Assembly: GCA_013215145.1 (NCBI GenBank)
Contig: JABSRP010000050.1
Location: 1-46,018 of the forward strand
Reading direction: 5' to 3'
Source: Pseudobacteriovorax sp.
GTDB taxonomy: Bacteria > Bdellovibrionota_B > Oligoflexia > Oligoflexales > Oligoflexaceae
Length of the DNA stretch: 46,018 nucleotides
The position numbers were made by a program, and so were the translations under genes. The notes under the pieces are model-generated. The model had not been told where the DNA came from. It saw only the letters and a program-made list of their open reading frames with translations, and made no database searches. This document shows, one piece after another, positions 28,155-36,732 of the stretch; position 1 is the stretch's first letter, and every line of letters starts with the position of its first letter.

Positions 28155-28694
28155 CTAGATGCGGTCCACCTTAGCTTGCGGAGGAAACGATTTTAGCTTT
28201 TTTTGAAGACTTTGCCTATGTATACCTAGTTGTCGAGCTGCCTTTGAAATATTGCCTCCACAACTACTTAATACAAACTCAATGTAGTCACGTTCATAGC
28301 GGGCAAGGGTGGGTGCTTCGATGGGAACATCTTCCAGACTCTCCGCATTAGTGTTGAGAGCGGTAAGGATCTGACTCATAGTCGCAGGCTTATGAATGAA
28401 CTGGTCAGCACCGCTCTTGATCGCTTTTACAGCGGCAGTTACTGTACCAAAACCAGTCAGCACCAAGATACGACAGTTAGGCAGGTGCTTTCTCAATACG
28501 GGAATCAAAGGTAAACTCGTACCCTTTTCTAGCTGTAAATCAATCACCGCGAAATCAAAATTCCTGGCACTAAGACCATAATATTGGCTTATTTTTGCGA
28601 TGGAAGAGGTATGGTAATGTAGTCTTTTAAAACTGCTTTCAAGGGTGATTCTGAATTGATCATCATCATCTAGAATAAGAATGCTTTGCATCAT
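28155..28694 (-). CDS. regA: RegA/PrrA/ActR-type response regulator
   Basis: The protein has 179 residues. The receiver domain (1-115) has the acidic pocket LDDDD, phospho-acceptor D52 (AVIDLQLE), the T in LVLTGFG and K102 (FIHKP). A short linker leads to a Fis-type helix-turn-helix (GGNISKAARQLGIHRQSLQKKL), the exact layout of RegA/PrrA. Homologues control genes for respiration and redox balance when phosphorylated by RegB. It lies 9 bases downstream of the kinase gene, so the two form an operon. The divergent cbb3 oxidase genes are the obvious local target. Confidence 0.9.
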   Translation of the reverse strand: MMQSILILDDDDQFRITLESSFKRLHYHTSSIAKISQYYGLSARNFDFAVIDLQLEKGTSLPLIPVLRKHLPNCRILVLTGFGTVTAAVKAIKSGADQFIHKPATMSQILTALNTNAESLEDVPIEAPTLARYERDYIEFVLSSCGGNISKAARQLGIHRQSLQKKLKSFPPQAKVDRI

Positions 28695-28703
28695 ATTTCC
28701 CGC

Positions 28704-29987
28704 CTAAAAAATCAAACTGACCTTTGCCCCACCTAGCGAAGATGTGGATACTATAAGATTACCACCCAAATGAAACGCTAAATGAGATGCCGTAAAAAGT
28801 CCCAGACCTACACCATCCGTTTTGTCAGTTAAGAAAGGACTCCCAATTTGCTCACGAATTTCGTCAGAAAATCCAGAGCCGTTATCCTCCACCGTTATTT
28901 CAATGCCACCGTTGGACTTCTCTAGAACTGTCAATTGAATCTTGCCGTGATCTTTGTCCACCGCTGCCCGGGCGTTATCTAGCAAATCGAGAAGCGTTCG
29001 AATAAATAGTATCTTAGGCAGAGGTTTATAAAACGCCTTTTCCGGAATTTTTACTTCAAGCTGCAAATGAGGCCAAAGATGGGAGCACCAACTTCGCGCC
29101 GTACTACTGACTAATTTTGGTATATCAGTATTGATAAACTGTTGCTGTTCGTCCATTGAGGTATCTGAAAACACCCTTCTGAGTCTCTCACCACAGCCCA
29201 CTAAGCTAGACTCAATATCATCGAAAACCTTTATCTTTTCTTCTGACAACTCGTGTGAACGCAAATCATCCAACTTAAGGACTGCATGATTGAGTGGAGT
29301 AGCTAGCTCATGACAAAGGTTTGCGGCAATGAGACCGCTCGCCCGCAATTGATCAACTCTACCCATCTGAATTCGTAAACTATAGAGAGATTCCTTATAG
29401 CGGGACATAGTCTCCGAAAACCATTGGGTGATCATCAATATGGTCGAACCAATCATGAGATATATCATAAAATAAGTAATCATCCGCGGAGCAAAAGGAT
29501 TTGAAATCGTTCGCCCGAACACCAAACTTAATAGTAATGCGGCCCATATTACGAAGGCAATACTAAATGGTCTTCTTACACTCAAACCAACAATCGCAAA
29601 ATGCAAGAAACAAAGATTAATAAGTGGATTGTTAAAGCCCGAAGACAAATCCAAGAAATAGGTAAAAAACACAAAATCAATGCATAAATGAGCGAAGAGG
29701 GTCCATTCTGAGACTGACTTTTGATGGGGGTATAGCTTCCAAGTCGCGAAGTTAGTGCATAGGAGTAGCAGGGCTCCAAATAGTATCCAGGGTATGTACT
29801 GCCCCAGAATAAACCCTTGACTGTAACCAACAGGAATCACAATGAGCTGTCCTAAGGCTGCTATCCAACGCAGACGAATGAGCCAGTTTAGTTTTGTTCC
29901 GTGATCGCGAACAACTTGCCCAACATCAAGATCGAATATTTGTTCGTCAGGTCGGTTTAGTGTTTCCAATTTAACTCCGTCTATCAA
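28704..29987 (-). CDS. regB: RegB/PrrB-type redox sensor histidine kinase
   Basis: The protein has 427 residues. About six membrane helices fill residues ~35-190, and SSGFNNPLIN (115-124) corresponds to the GGxxNPF quinone-site region of RegB, with Leu in place of Phe. The H-box is NLCHELATPLNHAV with H226. The C-terminal ATPase domain shows LLDLLDNARAA (N-box), VEDNGSGF and TDGVGLGLF (G-boxes). Cys225, right beside the phospho-His, is a possible redox residue. RegB senses the quinone pool or oxygen and phosphorylates RegA. The start is TTG after TTGGGA. The gene is divergent from ccoN across 121 bp. Confidence 0.88.
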   Translation of the reverse strand: MIDGVKLETLNRPDEQIFDLDVGQVVRDHGTKLNWLIRLRWIAALGQLIVIPVGYSQGFILGQYIPWILFGALLLLCTNFATWKLYPHQKSVSEWTLFAHLCIDFVFFTYFLDLSSGFNNPLINLCFLHFAIVGLSVRRPFSIAFVIWAALLLSLVFGRTISNPFAPRMITYFMIYLMIGSTILMITQWFSETMSRYKESLYSLRIQMGRVDQLRASGLIAANLCHELATPLNHAVLKLDDLRSHELSEEKIKVFDDIESSLVGCGERLRRVFSDTSMDEQQQFINTDIPKLVSSTARSWCSHLWPHLQLEVKIPEKAFYKPLPKILFIRTLLDLLDNARAAVDKDHGKIQLTVLEKSNGGIEITVEDNGSGFSDEIREQIGSPFLTDKTDGVGLGLFTASHLAFHLGGNLIVSTSSLGGAKVSLIF

Positions 29988-30108
29988 TATCCCAAGGAAT
30001 AGTTAGCACCTAAAAACATTGGTCTTTTTAAAAATTGACGATTTTTACTGCATGGTAAAAGCCAGACATCACCTTTATATATAACAAAAGGTATTCTAGA
30101 GGGAACCC

Positions 30109-31653
30109 ATGTTCGAAACACTACTTAGTCTCTCAGGTCTTAGCGCTATTCTCACACTGATTGGAATATTGGTGGTAGCCTATATTTTTTATAACCACGG
30201 TATGAGCATCTCCAATCGATCGGGTATGGTAATTTTCGATGGTGATGACCAAGTCCACTCTGAGTCTATCGACAAAAAAACAGCAAAACGATGGCAGCAT
30301 CTGGATGAATCAACGAGAGGCCACGTCATTTATTTGCTTTTTATGGCAACTATCTGGCTTTTAGCAGGCTCCGTGGCGGGGATGATCGCCTCAATCAAAC
30401 TTCATCATCCAAATTTTTTAACCCAATACGAGTTCCTAACATTTGGTCGAGTGCGCACCTTTCATTTAAACTCGGTCGCCTATGGTTGGCTTTCACTTGG
30501 TGTTATAGGGATCGCTACTTGGCTCTTACCCAGACTCGTTCATGCATCAATTTCAGGCAGTCGATTCATATTCGTAGGTGGGGTTTTGTGGAATATAGCC
30601 ATAGCTGGAGGTTTGGGTGCCATACTCCTGGGATTCTCAGAAGGTGTTGAATGGTTAGAAATGCCGTTCTGGTCAGACCTGACGATTGCGATCGCGGGAG
30701 GACTCATCGCCATTCCTGCACTGCATTCCATCAACAGGTCAAAGGTCAGGCATCTTTATGTCTCAGTCTGGTATATATTGGCGGCTCTACTTTGGTTTCC
30801 CATTCTTTTTCTGATTGGCAATATGACCAAATTTCATCAGGGAGTAGAGCATGCTTTAGTCAATTGGTGGTTTGCTCATAATGCCCTTGGCTTATGGTTT
30901 ACTCCGATGAGTCTCGGCATCGCCTACTATATTATTCCCAAAGCCATCGGTCGACCTATTTACTCCTATAGCCTTTCATTTTTGGGTTTTTGGACTCTAG
31001 CCCTGTTTTACAGTAATGTCGGAGTCCATCATCTCATTGGGGGACCTGTTCCAAACTACGTGGTCACCATCTCGATTATTATGAGCATGATGATGTTTGT
31101 TCCCGTGATCGCAGTGGCTGTGAATCACCATATGACAGCATTCAAGCACCTGGCTATCGTGAAGGAGCAAACCGCCCTTCGCTTTATCGTGCTGGGAGCA
31201 ATAATGTATACCCTCGCTAGCGTACAAGGAAGCCTACACTCTCTTAGATCTTTAAGCCAAATAACCCATTTTACTCATTATACCGTTTCCCATGCTCATC
31301 TAGGGGCTTATGGTTTTGCCTCATTTATTCTTTTCGGAGCAGCCTACTTCGTAATCCCCAAAGTTCTTCAAACCAATTGGCCTCATAGAAAGCTGATCTC
31401 ACTGCATTTCTACTTGGCCATCATTGGTATTGTTATCTACGTTGTGTTCTTAGGGATCGGTGGCTGGCTTCAAGGTCAAAAGATGCTAGACCCCAACGCC
31501 GCTTTTATGGAATCAACCTTGGTTACGATCCCGTATCTCCAAGGAAGAACCGTCGGCGGTCTTCTTCTTTTCATCGGTCATGCGATCTTTTTCCTACACT
31601 TCATCCTAATACTCTTGAAGTATAAAAACACTATGCGAGGTAAGCATGAATAA
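30109..31653 (+). CDS. ccoN: cbb3-type cytochrome c oxidase subunit I
   Basis: The catalytic subunit reduces O2 to water in the inner membrane. The 514 residues form 12 or more membrane helices. Heme and copper ligands are in the expected places: RTFHLNSVAYGW, WWFAHNALGLWFTP, HHLIGGPVPNY and FTHYTVSHAHLGAYGF, where the last HxH region binds both hemes. The gene overlaps ccoO by 8 bases. The segment before the first oxidase helix (residues ~1-65) includes an added N-terminal membrane helix, as in many cbb3 CcoN. The divergent regB/regA pair suggests oxygen- or redox-controlled expression. Confidence 0.93.
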   Translation: MFETLLSLSGLSAILTLIGILVVAYIFYNHGMSISNRSGMVIFDGDDQVHSESIDKKTAKRWQHLDESTRGHVIYLLFMATIWLLAGSVAGMIASIKLHHPNFLTQYEFLTFGRVRTFHLNSVAYGWLSLGVIGIATWLLPRLVHASISGSRFIFVGGVLWNIAIAGGLGAILLGFSEGVEWLEMPFWSDLTIAIAGGLIAIPALHSINRSKVRHLYVSVWYILAALLWFPILFLIGNMTKFHQGVEHALVNWWFAHNALGLWFTPMSLGIAYYIIPKAIGRPIYSYSLSFLGFWTLALFYSNVGVHHLIGGPVPNYVVTISIIMSMMMFVPVIAVAVNHHMTAFKHLAIVKEQTALRFIVLGAIMYTLASVQGSLHSLRSLSQITHFTHYTVSHAHLGAYGFASFILFGAAYFVIPKVLQTNWPHRKLISLHFYLAIIGIVIYVVFLGIGGWLQGQKMLDPNAAFMESTLVTIPYLQGRTVGGLLLFIGHAIFFLHFILILLKYKNTMRGKHE

Positions 31654-32224
31654 AACCCTCGTGACCATTGGTGCCATTATAATTCTAGCACTTTCAGGAA
31701 TAGTATTGGTGGTCATTCCACATTTTTCAATATTGAGACAGATAGATCACACCAACATTCCTCCAGTATTGAGTGAGCAGGCTCAAAGAGGAAGAGCTGT
31801 ATACATCGATCTTGGTTGTGTCTATTGTCACTCACAGCAACCCCGACACAAAAATTTTGGCCCAGATTATCTCCGAGGCTGGGGGCATCAACCGGAAGCT
31901 AAAGACTATTTTGGGCAAAATCCTCATCAATTAGGAACCATGCGCACGGGTCCTGATTTGTTCAACATAGGTGATCGGAATCCGTCACTCCAATGGCATC
32001 TTGTCCACCTTTATCAACCACAGCTCGTCGTACCATGGAGTATTATGCCTGCTTTCCCTTTTCTGTTTGAAGAAAAAACAGCTCCAGAGGAAGGAGACGT
32101 GATCTTAAAATTAGCAGATATGGGTATTGAGCGAGAGAACACGGTGGTAGCTAGTCAACGCGCGCTAGATTTAGTGGTTTATTTACGGGAGTTAAAACAA
32201 AAGGAGAAACCTGATGAAGACTAA
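31646..32224 (+). CDS. ccoO: cbb3-type oxidase subunit II, monoheme cytochrome c
   Basis: The protein has 192 residues. One N-terminal helix (residues ~5-28) anchors it. The heme c site is C58-V-Y-C61-H62 in LGCVYCHSQQ, characteristic of CcoO. DYLRGWG and GTMRTGPDLFNIG follow, with a likely axial Met in TMRTG or WSIMPAF. CcoO passes electrons to CcoN. Its ATG overlaps the end of ccoN, and its end overlaps the next gene by 11 bases, so the genes are translationally coupled. It is somewhat shorter than typical CcoO (200-240). Confidence 0.93.
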   Translation: MNKTLVTIGAIIILALSGIVLVVIPHFSILRQIDHTNIPPVLSEQAQRGRAVYIDLGCVYCHSQQPRHKNFGPDYLRGWGHQPEAKDYFGQNPHQLGTMRTGPDLFNIGDRNPSLQWHLVHLYQPQLVVPWSIMPAFPFLFEEKTAPEEGDVILKLADMGIERENTVVASQRALDLVVYLRELKQKEKPDED

Positions 32225-32423
32225 AGTGGAGAGTGGGATTTTAGAGGACGAGTATGCTATCCCAGAAGAAAACTCCGGCCGATTCCCATCGCTTTTCATT
32301 GCCATGGTAGGATTCCTCATCGGATGGGCTCTGACCTACTGCTACTACAACCTAGGTGATTTTGCATCTTTGAAAGACAACACCCTGCTTATTGAAATCT
32401 GTGAAAAAGGGTCCCAATCATGA
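32214..32423 (+). CDS. small single-TM protein of the cbb3 operon
   Basis: The protein has 69 residues with an acidic N-terminal part and a single hydrophobic helix (FPSLFIAMVGFLIGWALTYCYY). It sits between ccoO and a cytochrome c gene with overlaps on both sides (11 and 4 bases), so it belongs to the oxidase operon. It could be a CcoQ/CcoP-membrane-anchor equivalent: position and one helix fit, but sequence similarity is not clear to me. It may tether the small soluble cytochrome encoded next. Confidence 0.65.
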   Translation: MKTKVESGILEDEYAIPEENSGRFPSLFIAMVGFLIGWALTYCYYNLGDFASLKDNTLLIEICEKGSQS

Positions 32424-32755
32424 ACACTACTTGTTTCAAAGTTTTTCTTTTTATATTTGGTCTTTTAATAGGAAACAGACTAGTATTTGGCTCTGGTGAA
32501 AGGCTATATATGGAAAAAATGTGTCACACCTGTCATGGGGTGAAAGGCAATAGGCCCATGGCACCTAACTGGCCTAAATTGTGTGGACAGACCAAGCAAT
32601 ACTTACAAGAACAAGCCATCTATATCCGAGATGGAAAACGTGCAACGCCTATGGCAGCCTCAATGAAGGCCCTCGTCAGCACCGTGACTGACGAAGAACT
32701 CATGAAAATAGCGACTTATCTCGAACAAGCCTGTGCCATAGACGAAAAACCATAA
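32420..32755 (+). CDS. small exported monoheme class I cytochrome c
   Basis: The protein has 111 residues with a hydrophobic N-terminal signal (VFLFIFGLLIGNRLVFG). The heme site is C35-H-T-C38-H39 in KMCHTCHGVKG, and MAASM in the C-terminal half may supply the axial Met. It ends with a helix of the cytochrome c553/c4 type (LMKIATYLEQAC). Its ATG overlaps the preceding TGA. It occupies the place of ccoP, which normally encodes a larger diheme membrane cytochrome. It probably delivers electrons to CcoO; this is inferred from position. Confidence 0.85.
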   Translation: MNTTCFKVFLFIFGLLIGNRLVFGSGERLYMEKMCHTCHGVKGNRPMAPNWPKLCGQTKQYLQEQAIYIRDGKRATPMAASMKALVSTVTDEELMKIATYLEQACAIDEKP

Positions 32756-33451
32756 TCACTCTTTGACTCTTCCATCATGTTGATAAGCATCATGCCTCTT
32801 CTCTATCGTGTATTTTTTGTGTTGGGGCCAACCTACTGGCGATTTCTCCCAATCTTCTTGCCGACCATAGGGGGTCAAATCCAAATAGGTCCAGTGACTA
32901 CCTAAATGCTCCACACCCCTAGCCGTCGTGAAGTAGGTACGATAGACTTTACGGTCATTGCAGATAAATACACTGACTCCATGATTTTCCCCGGACGCAA
33001 CGGTTGCGCCAAAATCTGAATTGAAACTAGATCCTTGTGAGGATACCCAATCCAAAGTCCAGCCCATACGTTTTTTATAAGACAAAAGTTTACTGAGCGG
33101 AGCCTTACTCACCAATACCAAAGATACGCTACGAACATGTAAGTGTGCCGGATGAGACATGGCGTCTACTACCCATGAACAACCATCGCATCCTTGCTCC
33201 CAATCGGTATCAAACATGAAGTGGTAAACGATGAGCTGCTTTCGTCCATCAAATAGATCTAGTAGCGTCTTCTCACCATTTTCGGTTTCAAACCTATAAG
33301 TACTATCAACTTCGTACATAGGTAGCAAACGCCTCTTAGCGTTAATTTGGTCTTTTATTCTTGTATGCTCTTTTTCCAACCTAGTTATTTCGGCTAGATG
33401 TTGTTGCCAGTCCTCATGGCTGGTAACGGGGGGTAGAGGTGTATTCTTCAT
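32756..33451 (-). CDS. DUF899-family thioredoxin-like protein
   Basis: The protein has 231 residues. The family pattern is clear: an N-terminal helix (HEDWQQHLAEITRLEKEHTRIKDQI), then LLPMYEVDSTYRFETENGEKTLLDLFDGRKQLIVYHFMFD, then QGCDGCSWVVD with a CxxC pair, and a DL.PYGR ending. DUF899 proteins have a thioredoxin-like fold; their function is not established. There is no signal peptide. Its stop abuts the stop of the cytochrome gene (convergent), leaving no room for a separate terminator. Confidence 0.88.
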   Translation of the reverse strand: MKNTPLPPVTSHEDWQQHLAEITRLEKEHTRIKDQINAKRRLLPMYEVDSTYRFETENGEKTLLDLFDGRKQLIVYHFMFDTDWEQGCDGCSWVVDAMSHPAHLHVRSVSLVLVSKAPLSKLLSYKKRMGWTLDWVSSQGSSFNSDFGATVASGENHGVSVFICNDRKVYRTYFTTARGVEHLGSHWTYLDLTPYGRQEDWEKSPVGWPQHKKYTIEKRHDAYQHDGRVKE

Positions 33452-33589
33452 AAGATATCCCTGCGTTCGATTAAATTTTTTCAGTACACGCCATATCTGG
33501 CTGCACCTTGTGAGGTTTTATCCATCTATCTAGTAGGGTAGCATGGGGACACTATACAACGTTTATTATCGAACAATACAGGAGATATC

Positions 33590-34402
33590 ATGATTGCCAA
33601 TGTATTAGTTACTGTTTCTATAATGGTAGGTCTTGGATTTTCAAGCACCTTCGTACATGCTAAAAATGCTGTAGCGAAAGAAACCAAGATTGAATTGGCC
33701 TGGGGAGAATCCATCGTAGAGTATGAGATTGATGCGGAAACCTACCTTTCTAGATGGGTTCCGAGCATGAAGCCTAGTGACGAAACCCTATTGATGTTTC
33801 CTAACTGGTTAGGACCCGATACGCAAGCCTCGGTAGATAAAGCGCGTAAGCTGGCATTGCGTGGCTACAATGTGTTTCTAGTAGATGTCTACGGTGTTAG
33901 TACCCGCCCACAAAATCCTGAGGAAGCTGCCGCAGCATCGGGAGCCTTACGAGGTGACCGTGATCAGTTACGACTCAGAGCACAGGTTGCACTTAGCCAG
34001 CTTAAATCAACCAACAAGGGAACCGACACTATCACAGCCATTGGATTCTGTTTTGGGGGCACGGCAAGTTTAGAATTGGCTAGAGATGGCGCTGAACTAA
34101 ATGGCTTTGTCTCCTTCCACGGGAATTTAGATAGTCCTAATCCTGACGACGCCAAAAATATTAAAGCGCCAGTATTAATTTTGAATGGCTTTGATGATCC
34201 TATTGTGCCTCAAGCTCAAATTCGCGCTTTTGAAGCAGAAATGACTAATGCTGGAGTTGATTGGACACTCATCAACTACAGCCAAACAGTTCACTCATTT
34301 ACGGATCCCACGGCTAATACACCTGGATTTGCTGAGTATAATCCTCGTTCGGCAAGACGGGCCTTTGCTGCTATGGATCAGTTTATTGAAGATATTAATT
34401 GA
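33590..34402 (+). CDS. exported dienelactone-hydrolase-family protein
   Basis: The protein has 270 residues with a Sec signal (MIANVLVTVSIMVGLGFSSTFVHA). The alpha/beta-hydrolase triad of the family is complete: C154 in IGFCFGGTA, D203 in NGFDDPIVP and H235 in QTVHSFTDP. The Cys nucleophile is typical of dienelactone hydrolase. Dienelactone hydrolase proper works in cytoplasmic chlorocatechol breakdown. This exported relative with no catabolic neighbours probably acts on another ester or lactone in the periplasm. It is divergent from DUF899. Confidence 0.88.
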   Translation: MIANVLVTVSIMVGLGFSSTFVHAKNAVAKETKIELAWGESIVEYEIDAETYLSRWVPSMKPSDETLLMFPNWLGPDTQASVDKARKLALRGYNVFLVDVYGVSTRPQNPEEAAAASGALRGDRDQLRLRAQVALSQLKSTNKGTDTITAIGFCFGGTASLELARDGAELNGFVSFHGNLDSPNPDDAKNIKAPVLILNGFDDPIVPQAQIRAFEAEMTNAGVDWTLINYSQTVHSFTDPTANTPGFAEYNPRSARRAFAAMDQFIEDIN

Positions 34403-34614
34403 TTGTTAAAGTAGCTTTAAAGCCAATCTTTATTGTTTGAAGACTGTAGGCCTATGGGTTTAAATTATCGATATGATAGCAGTTGCTGCTAATGAGATGG
34501 CAATTGCTTTAGTTAGATCTTGCGCCGCTTTTCCAGCCAACTCACCTTGAGTAATTTTCTCTATTTGGGTTTTATATTTGTTTGTAGATCCCTGCCTTCA
34601 AATTATTGGTAAAT

Positions 34615-34636
34615 GAGCGGCTAAATGCGACCGCTC
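34615..34636 (-). terminator. hairpin downstream of the truncated unknown gene
   Basis: A 6-bp GC-rich stem (GAGCGG / CCGCTC) with a 10-nt loop lies 25 bases beyond the minus-strand stop at 34661, followed on that strand by ATTTACC. It is a modest terminator candidate. Confidence 0.4.
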
Positions 34637-34660
34637 TACTGTTTGAAAAATATCTTCATT

Positions 34661-35665
34661 TCATTCCATATACCGAAACTTCCAAAGATACGATTTACCA
34701 ATTGCATCGTCTACTCCATCAAGTTTCCAGCCATTAACTGAAATTCCGCGCAAAACGAATTTTGAAATAGGAATGATACTTGGATCCGTGACAAGAGAGT
34801 CGAAATGAATTCGACTGTACATGGCTTCACGATCTTTTTGGTGTTTTAAACTAGCATACTTATCAAGCCATGATTCCTTATTCATATCCTTAGGGACGAA
34901 AGTTCTTTTTGACAAGAGCTGACTCATCTGAAGTGTCGATTCCTTAGGTTCAACATAAATAGCCGATAGTTCCAGATGTGGTTTTTTATTTTTTTCATAG
35001 CTTTTACCGCCCTTGGATTCTTCAATAACGACTATGTGTTTTTTGTAGCGTTCAAAGATTTTGCTTATAGCACCCCAACCATGGGGAACCCCCACAAGAA
35101 TGAACAAATCGTCTGGCCAATTATTTGGCAGCTTTTTATCGATAGCTTCTCGCTCTTTGTATTGCTTCGGATTCAAACCACCAAAGCTCTCATTTGGGAT
35201 GATAGTTGAGGTAAACCTTCCAATTTTCCGTTTTACAAATTTATTCTCCATTTCTTCGCGCATCAACCTAGAGATGATCTGACGCTGATAAGCAGATAAG
35301 ACGTTACGTCCCTTTTCAGTAAATTGATAAAAGCGAATTTTTGTCTGAGGCGATCGGTGAAACGAAGGTTTTGGTGCGTTTTTTTTCAGAAATTCAAACT
35401 GGCCACCTAAGCTGACAAAGGTTGGGATCATATCAACACCACCTGAAATAATTAGTTTATTTGAAATCCAATCATTTTCGTCAGGCAGATACTCATCTTT
35501 TACGAAGCTGATATGGTGAGGAGCATATTTATTAGCATCGTTCCAGTAGCTTTTATTTCTGTGTAGATAGTATACTTTAGACTTAATGTCTGCATAGTAT
35601 CTGCCAGTGGTTTCTGACAAATCACGAATTGACTTTCTATCTTTGGATAATGCTGTTAATGGCAC
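34661..35665 (-). CDS. unknown protein, 5' end cut by the IS630 element
   Basis: A GTG at 35665 would give 334 residues, but the frame stays open with protein-like sequence (LADPFYGIVPLTALSKD) right up to the IS edge at 35691, and no ATG precedes it. I read this as a gene that lost its true 5' end. The product is basic and without membrane segments. Segment 105-145 (KIRFYQFTEKGRNVLSAYQRQIISRLMREEM) looks like a helix-turn-helix tail, and WPDDLFILVGVPHGWGAISKIFERYKKHIVVIEE looks like an alpha/beta core. No family is recognised. Its loss of the start matters for understanding the IS junction on the other side. Confidence 0.5.
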   Translation of the reverse strand: MPLTALSKDRKSIRDLSETTGRYYADIKSKVYYLHRNKSYWNDANKYAPHHISFVKDEYLPDENDWISNKLIISGGVDMIPTFVSLGGQFEFLKKNAPKPSFHRSPQTKIRFYQFTEKGRNVLSAYQRQIISRLMREEMENKFVKRKIGRFTSTIIPNESFGGLNPKQYKEREAIDKKLPNNWPDDLFILVGVPHGWGAISKIFERYKKHIVVIEESKGGKSYEKNKKPHLELSAIYVEPKESTLQMSQLLSKRTFVPKDMNKESWLDKYASLKHQKDREAMYSRIHFDSLVTDPSIIPISKFVLRGISVNGWKLDGVDDAIGKSYLWKFRYME

Positions 35666-35690
35666 AATGCCGTAAAACGGATCTGCAAGA

Positions 35691-35715
35691 TATACCGATC
35701 CGGTTTGAATTTTCC
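35691..35715 (+). repeat. IS630 left terminal inverted repeat
   Basis: The repeat begins TATACCGATCCGGTTTGA and pairs with the copy at 36783-36807, with a single mismatch (A versus G at repeat position 19). Confidence 0.9.
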
Positions 35716-35719
35716 GATC

Positions 35720-36730
35720 TCAAGCTTGCATAATAGAAAAGTTATCAGTTAATAGAGATTCGAGTTCAGAACGATATTTTCGGATGCCGCGAAAGAACTC
35801 CGACAAAGCTTTCCTAAATTCTGCGATTGTATCGTAATGCTCATTAGCCATGATTTTTATCTTCATAAATTTCCACAGCCGTTCAATAGGGTTTAAATTT
35901 GGTGAGTACGGTGGAAGATAGAGCAACTTGATATTCAACTGTGTTGCCAACTTGCGTACTGCTCCAGATCGGTTGTAGGGCGCATTGTCCAGAACCAAGT
36001 AGAGGTTATGCTCGTCCGGGTTTTTCCGGCGGATTGCACGAAGAAGATCGCATATTGAGCGTTGATTTACAGTATCACAGGTTCTCGCAATAATATCCAA
36101 GCTGGCTAGTTCGACAGCCCCGTTTATGTTGACCCGCTGCCTACCAGAGTTGGTTTTAATGGAAAACTCTTCGCCTTTCTTGATCCAGCCAGATGCCAGT
36201 ATTGGATTCAACATTGGGTGAGTCGAATCTGCGAAGTACACAGGACCGTGGACCTTAGCGCCACGATATCGCCTTAGGAACTGACGCTGACTGTCGGCAT
36301 CCGCCTTTGCTGGGACTCCCTTAGGTTTCTTGTAAGAAAAGCCTAGGCGATGAAGTAGGCTAGTCATACCACCAATTGTGTAGCCGACGCCGAAACGCTG
36401 CTCAACTAGCTCAATGACAGCTTTAGTTGTAGGAAAAACTTGCGATGCTAGCTCTTCAGATAACTCCGCTAGCTGTTGTTCATCGAGTAGAGCAACTCTA
36501 CCGATGTAGTGGTCATTCACCAGCTTCTCAATCCCACCTTCCTCATAACGTCGCCGCCAGTTTCGAACTGTCCCCTCATCTAGGAAGAGAAATCGGGCGA
36601 TATCAACGAGGGTCTCGCCACCGTCGATTAGAAGTATCACGCGAATCCGATCAGCGTAGCGTTTGTTGTTCTCATGCGACAGCTCGGCTAGGAGTTCCTG
36701 TCGCTGATTTTGTCTGAGGAATCTTTTCAT
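35720..36730 (-). CDS. IS630-family transposase
   Basis: The protein has 336 residues from the ATG at 36730; a TTG eight codons upstream at 36754 is the alternative. The N-terminal helix-turn-helix pair reads DIARFLFLDEGTVRNWRRRYEEGGIEKL. The DDE catalytic triad is present: D in VYFADSTHP, D in LYLVLDNAPYN and E in PNLNPIERLWKFMK. The intact frame and nearly perfect terminal repeats suggest a recent or still mobile copy. It cuts and joins DNA at TA sites. Confidence 0.95.
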   Translation of the reverse strand: MKRFLRQNQRQELLAELSHENNKRYADRIRVILLIDGGETLVDIARFLFLDEGTVRNWRRRYEEGGIEKLVNDHYIGRVALLDEQQLAELSEELASQVFPTTKAVIELVEQRFGVGYTIGGMTSLLHRLGFSYKKPKGVPAKADADSQRQFLRRYRGAKVHGPVYFADSTHPMLNPILASGWIKKGEEFSIKTNSGRQRVNINGAVELASLDIIARTCDTVNQRSICDLLRAIRRKNPDEHNLYLVLDNAPYNRSGAVRKLATQLNIKLLYLPPYSPNLNPIERLWKFMKIKIMANEHYDTIAEFRKALSEFFRGIRKYRSELESLLTDNFSIMQA

Positions 36731-36732
36731 GG

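Noticed and set aside
34460..34597. 45-codon minus-strand open frame with protein-like sequence (ending AIAISLAATAIISII)
   Set aside because: It has no ATG or GTG, only an internal TTG without a clear ribosome site; it may be a gene remnant but I cannot support it.
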